A DNA stretch of 64,000 bases from Branchiostoma floridae. Taxonomy: Eukaryota; Chordata; Leptocardii; Amphioxiformes; Branchiostomatidae. Positions 60,101-64,000 of the stretch are shown piece after piece. The position numbers were made by a program, and so were the translations under genes. The stretch spans positions 8,680,413 to 8,744,412 of the forward strand of contig NC_049979.1 of assembly GCF_000003815.2 (NCBI RefSeq), written 5' to 3'. Within the stretch, counting starts at the first letter, position 1; each line of letters starts with the position of its first letter. Below the pieces are notes generated by a model that did no database searches, was not told the origin of the DNA, and worked only from the letters and a program-made list of their open reading frames with translations.

Positions 60101-61631
60101 ATCAGTTTCACCCAATCACCTTTAAAACACCATCACCTTCACCTGCTGCTTACAACACTGGCAGCTAAGCACCTTTCTAATGAATGATCTATGTTAAAGA
60201 ACTATTGGAAACACCTCTATAGAATAGCCTACATCAAGACTAATGTGATATACAGCTAGCCGGGTAGCTATCCATATCTAGCTACCTGGTCCCTATCCAA
60301 GTATTTGCAACTGATTATTGGATCTGGACCAGGTAGCTAAATGTAAATATGGACGGATACCAGGCTAACACAGAGCAACTACAGCCATTGCAGTTCTCAG
60401 TATGTTCCCATGACTACCAGTTAGGATACCTTGCCACCGCTACTGCCACCTACACCGAGCTGTTACAGGGAGGACTGTGCTATTAGTAGTGACAACCACA
60501 CACTTACCATACGTGTACTACGAGCACTTTTACAACTCTCTCTTTGGGACATGGGGGTGGCAGACTTGTTTAGGGGGAGAATGCAACATTCAGACGTTAG
60601 TATCATCATTCAAAGTCTCCAATAACCAGGAATATTACAACAATGCTACTCTGCTGATTTAGTACGATAATCACTTTTATCCGTTGCCTCTACAGGTAGC
60701 TTTTTTTATAGAAAAGTTTAGCACATTTGCATGGAAAACAGAAATGCTGGTTCTAATCTAAGAAATTAATAAATACAGGTTTCAAAGCTACAGCAAATAT
60801 TCTAACACATAAACGACAGGCTGTACTGTTCACTATTTGTATCACCAGTATGCCCTTTGGTGTAACACACCAACTTTACTGGCACGCATCACGGCAGCAG
60901 CTGGTTACTTTATACTGAATGACCATCCACAGCTAACCTATGGAAATCTAGCTGCAAGCCTTTAAGTGTAACTACTACTAACTAACTGTGACCTTCATGT
61001 ACCTTAGGGTCAGGAGGAGGAGGTGGCCCCGGCCTATGGGGCCTTGGCACCACCTTGGGGATCTCCATCAGCCCCGCCCGGTTACACAGTTCTGTATAGT
61101 CTGCCTCAAAATCACCTGTGCAACTGTAGGGCTCTGTAACACAAAAAAATAAGATATAAATCTCTCAATACTGCACAGATTATTTCAAAAGAGAGTTGAA
61201 CTAAGCATCTATTATTAAGGACCAACTGAACTGACCATGGCGCAAAACTCCATTGTCTCACGAGACTGAAGGATACCAACAACAAAAATTTCCAACAGAA
61301 ATTAATTTGCAGAGGGAGAATTCATAAATCTAATGTCCTTGATTTGTGCTATCAGTCACTTTAGAAAGCCACAAGAAAAGTTTTTATCATGAGGTACAAA
61401 ATATTTAGTGCCAGTCCTAATGTTTGTACTATCAAAAAAGAAGCAAAGTTATAAGTGTTGAAGCTGCTCATACAACAGGTTGCAAATGATCACAGGATCG
61501 TAAGAACACCCTGACTGTCATGCGGATGACATACCAGGAGATTTATTACCGTCCACATCTGAAGTGTCATGAGAGGTCGCAGAGGTCGCACTGCGGTCCC
61601 CCTTCATCACTCGCTCCAGCTTCTTCCCCAT
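51195..61631 (-). CDS. LRRC71: LRRC71, leucine-rich-repeat protein
   Basis: Exons in transcription order: 61631-61550, 61133-61003, 59656-59494, 59251-59176, 58889-58815, 58532-58464, 57722-57563, 57135-57052, 56837-56748, 56181-56071, 55854-55800, 53520-53435, 52905-52797, 51862-51744, 51326-51195 (1542 nt, 513 residues; human about 559). A Pro-rich N-terminus (PHRPGPPPPPDPK) leads to leucine-rich repeats at about 150-280, with motifs such as LRSCKITDKGAELIGKAL, LNLNSNMITDAGA and LVLSIANNAIGDEAAKKFGE. The family block FSLTHEEVVERR follows. A Lys/Gly-rich linker (about 310-394) separates a last repeat, ALINLNISRNRIGEAGLKSL. The function is poorly known; vertebrate expression is linked to ciliated tissues and testis. 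The donor of the exon ending at 53435 lies in a tandem repeat, and an optional 24-nt exon may exist at 54561-54538. Confidence 0.87.
51905..52470. repeat. Minisatellite array 2, 43-bp period
   Basis: About 13 units of the type TTTTTGGATGGTGTTCAGCA followed by CCAAGGACAGATCTGTTCTAA. The recurring GTTCAG falls at 52035, 52078, 52121 and 52164, which gives an exact 43-bp period. A higher-order pattern is also visible: a block of several units near 52070-52200 is repeated near 52240-52380. It lies in LRRC71 intron 13 (between exons at 52797 and 51862). Confidence 0.9.
53244..53460 (-). repeat. 41-bp tandem repeat carrying a 5' splice site
   Basis: Five and a part units cover the 3' end of an LRRC71 exon and the start of the next intron. 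On the minus strand each unit reads GGGCCAGGGTGCAGG, TCCATAACTGAAGCTGAG and then GTAAGAA. The CTGAG/GTAAGAA donor occurs at 53435/53434, 53394/53393, 53353/53352, 53312/53311 and 53271/53270, exactly 41 bp apart. The sixth unit, inside the exon, has GGCAAGAA where the donor would be. Confidence 0.92.
54538..54561 (-). other. LRRC71: Possible 24-nt LRRC71 microexon
   Basis: The minus strand reads CCATAG, then a 24-base open segment, then GTTAAT. It would add eight residues (EPQRGASK) between the exons ending at 55800 and starting at 53520, with matching phase (1 in, 1 out). The donor GTTAAT is weak, so this is only a candidate. Confidence 0.3.
56245..56350. repeat. Minisatellite array 3 (about two and a half units)
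   Basis: Units such as GGTTCAGCACCAAGGCCAGG and TATATTCAGCACCAAGGACA match the 43-bp family, in the same orientation as the arrays at 49986 and 51905. It lies in LRRC71 intron 9, just downstream (on +) of the exon at 56181. Confidence 0.8.
57360..57484. repeat. Tandem repeat ending in a perfect 23-bp inverted repeat
   Basis: Four direct copies of TTTGTAGTACAAAATAATTT occur from about 57374 to 57460. The last copy is followed by its exact reverse complement, giving arms of 23 bases with a 2-base spacer at 57437-57484. It lies in LRRC71 intron 7 between the exons at 57563 and 57135. Confidence 0.85.
59033..59078. repeat. (TATG)n microsatellite
   Basis: About ten TATG/TTTG units lie in an LRRC71 intron. 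It has no evident role. Confidence 0.9.
60257..60367. mobile_element. Short MITE (TAGCCTGG-type ends) in LRRC71 intron 2
   Basis: The left end TAGCCGGGTAGCTATCCATA and the right end, reverse-complemented, TAGCCTGGTATCCGTCCATA are inverted, and both continue through TAGCTACCTGGTCC. Length is 111 bp. A partial relative lies at 35220-35306. Confidence 0.6.
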
Positions 61632-62350
61632 CTTCACTTTCTTAGCCGCACTGCAGGAAACACAAATGTTTTGTTAAGCTTAAACTTGTTGAAGGCCTGT
61701 TGAGCCGTCTTTGACAGAGGGTACATACAAGTACCAGCCTATCATAACACAAGAAAATCTCCTAGTATTGGGGCACTTCATGTCAGACAATAGAGTAGCA
61801 TTAGCAAGTATGTTTTATGTAGAGGATCCAATTGTGAAGAAACGATTGGTTCGTCAGTTGTAAGAACATGCATCAATTTTTAGGGAGCATACAGATGCAG
61901 AGTCTTTTAACGTATTATATTTTGCTAAGGTGTTATGTGGCCAGTCTCGTTTCCCCTTGTTTTTGAGCTCTTATCATACATCATGTAATTAGTATTATTA
62001 ATCAGCACCAACACCCCCCACCCCCACAAGCATGTAAATATCCTATTTGTTGCATCAAGCCAAGGAGGCAATGGTTGTAACACTTATACCCTCTCTGATA
62101 CTTTCAAACCCTTAACCTCTTCTTTCCTGTACAGTACTAGAGTCTCCTTTGTCCCACAGTAGTACATGCCTACCTACAGGCGCACACCACCAGAACAGCA
62201 GCACGTTGAGACTTGACATCAAACAAAACAAGTGACCTGTAAACATACTTGGACTACCAACTAAATCAGCATTTTGGTCCCAAAAATCATCGTATAACGT
62301 AACATCTAGAGTACAGTAGCTACTGCTAACTGTACAGTGACATGCTTACC
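61632..62350 (-). other. LRRC71: LRRC71 5' UTR with intron 1 and a noncoding first exon
   Basis: The coding exon begins with 19 untranslated bases (61632-61650) after a CTGCAG acceptor. An upstream exon ends at 62350 with CACG/GTAAGC. Reading the LRRC71 frame back into that exon meets a stop and no ATG, so the ATG at 61631 is kept as the start. The 5' end of the first exon is not defined. Confidence 0.5.
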
Positions 62351-64000
62351 GTGCTGGTGAGTGAGCAAATTGTCTGTCTTTGTCCCCAAATCAGGTCAAG
62401 TTTGCCAAAGGTCGATGTTTTTGACAAACGTGAACAGAAAAGATTTATTTACAGAAGAAGCCGCACAACACCCACTTTGACACTGCTAGATTCCTACGCT
62501 AAAAAATAGTCCTCCTGAAAAACACCCTATAGCTTTGACACAAAAGACGAAAAAGTGCTATACTATGTACTGATTGAGAATCAAAAACACCGTGTAATGG
62601 GAAAAGTTAATTTAATTTGCAAGTTTTGCCATTTCCGTGTGCAAAAATACCTAGAGACATCGCAAAATATATCAATGCGCTGAATGTTGTCTCTAGCAAC
62701 TAAATCTGCGCACTGGGTTCTGCGCACAGGTGAGCGGGAGCCTCGTTCTGGTGCAAAACTTTGGTACAGGTAAACAAATTTCAGGAAAGGTGTGCATGCA
62801 TTTTAGCGTATTGACGCACTGTGTCTCAAGGCATGAAAATATCAACAACGATACTTCGAATTCTATAAAACACTTCGTAAGGTTACTAGTACTTGATTTG
62901 TATGATGAAACGTCATATAACGTTATACTTGTAATTTGCAATTTATGAGAAAAAAAACTGTACTCTTGATAATAAACCATGAACGTGCATGAATGTTTGG
63001 ATTATTCTGATAACGAAGAATTGCACATTCATACCCTATCGGGCTATTACAGGCATATAGATACAAAGGGTACGTAGTAATACAGTAAACATGTTTTTTA
63101 AAGACTATTCTAAAACATGGATTCTAAAACTAGTCTAATACATTTGTTTGGCTTCTTCTCGTTTTTAGTAAATGTTGAATATGTAGCTTGAGATATGTTT
63201 GTATAATGTCGTTTGGTCAAAACTCATAAGAACGTTACATGTAATTTGCAATTTATGAAAAAAACTGCTAAGTACTCTTGATAATAAACCATGAATGTGC
63301 ATAAATGTTTGGATTATTCTTCTAACGAAGAATAATTGTCTTATAATTACGCAATGCCAGTGAATATAATGATTAAGAATCCTTACAACATGATTGGTGC
63401 GAGTTCACTCAGATTGTGGCACGCTATAAAATCAAACAGAAGGAAAACGACAATATCATGTCGTTGGTTTGGATAGGCCGCGGTGTAAAAAATAAAAGAA
63501 TCAATCATTTTAAGAGCAATATTCTTTATCTAACTGATGAGAACAACGACACGATGTTGTTTGTGTTGCACCATTGTTACACACTTGTCCCCTTGGACAA
63601 CCTTTGTTAAGATATCAGATAACCTTTGTTTAGATATTCAAATTTGTAAGATTACTATAATTAATCTCCTATAGAGTTGATGACTACCAGTCCAACAACT
63701 GCTCAACGTCCAGACGGTAAATTTATTACAACAGACAATTTTGTTTCACGTGTTTTGATTAAACAGCAACATCAACGTAACGCAGTTGTACCTACTGCTG
63801 GACTTGTACAGCCATTTGGTGATAAATCTCTAAGCAGATGTTTGGTGGCAAATCGTTATACATTCTATGCGCAAACGCGGTATTCAAAATGACATTCTGT
63901 TGGAAGATGTGCTTCGAGATTTATACGTTTAGCCAAGTCCAGAGTGTCGAAAACTGCCTTTGTTTTCTGTATGTGTTAAGGTGGCATGTTAAACTTATGG
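62351..64000. other. LRRC71 upstream region and repeats
   Basis: No gene is supported. A LINE tail with duplicated flanks occupies 62920-63332. Two short open frames at 63416-63610 and 63677-63892 lack recognisable motifs and splice context. Confidence 0.4.
62920..63332 (-). mobile_element. LINE 3' tail flanked by a direct repeat of about 100 bp
   Basis: The inserted segment, about 63022-63231, holds the LINE tail on the minus strand: a degraded copy of the last coding residues and 3' UTR of the LINE at 26285 (GAAGCC..AAAC, then GCCCGATAGGG and GAATGTGCAATT). The flanks at 62920-63021 and 63232-63332 are near-identical direct repeats, both running ACGTTA, TGTAATTTGCAATTTATGA, CTCTTGATAATAAACCATGA, TGTTTGGATTATTCT and AACGAAGAAT. 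They differ by small indels and substitutions. Confidence 0.7.

Noticed and set aside
63416-63892. Two short + strand open frames near the window end
   Set aside because: They show no recognisable motifs and no splice context, and they lie in repeat-rich DNA.

Overview
The window looks like nuclear DNA from a cephalochordate (lancelet, Branchiostoma type). The reasons are: many small exons (mostly 50-180 bp) with GT-AG introns, metazoan single-copy genes (ETAA1, FAM177A1, TMEM62, LRRC71), a P450 of the CYP74 clan (reported in animals from lancelets and some marine invertebrates), a fibrinogen-domain membrane receptor, and dense short inverted-repeat elements with LINE tails. Species assignment is inference. 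No RNA gene, CRISPR array or bacterial-type operon was seen.

I rebuilt eight multi-exon genes by matching splice sites, reading phase and protein similarity recalled from the families. Every model sums to a whole number of codons. In order: (1) ETAA1, an ATR-kinase activator, + strand, 3459-9370; (2) a type II membrane protein with a fibrinogen-like ectodomain, + strand, 11131-14990; (3) an unassigned four-span membrane protein, + strand, 17650-20346; (4) a CYP74-like P450, - strand, 21412-25457, tail to tail with gene 3; (5) FAM177A1, - strand, 30822-33618; (6) TMEM62, a membrane metallophosphoesterase, + strand, 34715-43618, head to head with gene 5; (7) a PMP22/EMP/claudin-superfamily tetraspan, - strand, 46162-48543; (8) LRRC71, - strand, 51195-61631, with a noncoding 5' exon ending at 62350. 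These are independent genes; no pathway links them.

The spaces between and inside genes are rich in mobile DNA. There are two PIF/Harbinger-like nonautonomous elements with TAA target duplications (797-1549 and 7864-9082), TA-flanked mariner-type MITEs (32308-32515, 34452-34654, and a half copy near 43885), small palindromic elements ending AGCCTGG/CCAGGCT, foldback elements, and several 3' LINE tails all in minus orientation. A 43-bp minisatellite occurs at three places around LRRC71.

The most interesting observations are: a tandem pair of mutually exclusive exons in TMEM62; five tandem copies of a 5' splice site in LRRC71 created by a 41-bp repeat; a P450 that starts with a dual-acylation signal (MGNCCS) instead of a membrane helix; and a hemITAM-like acidic YxxL motif in the cytoplasmic tail of the fibrinogen-domain receptor.
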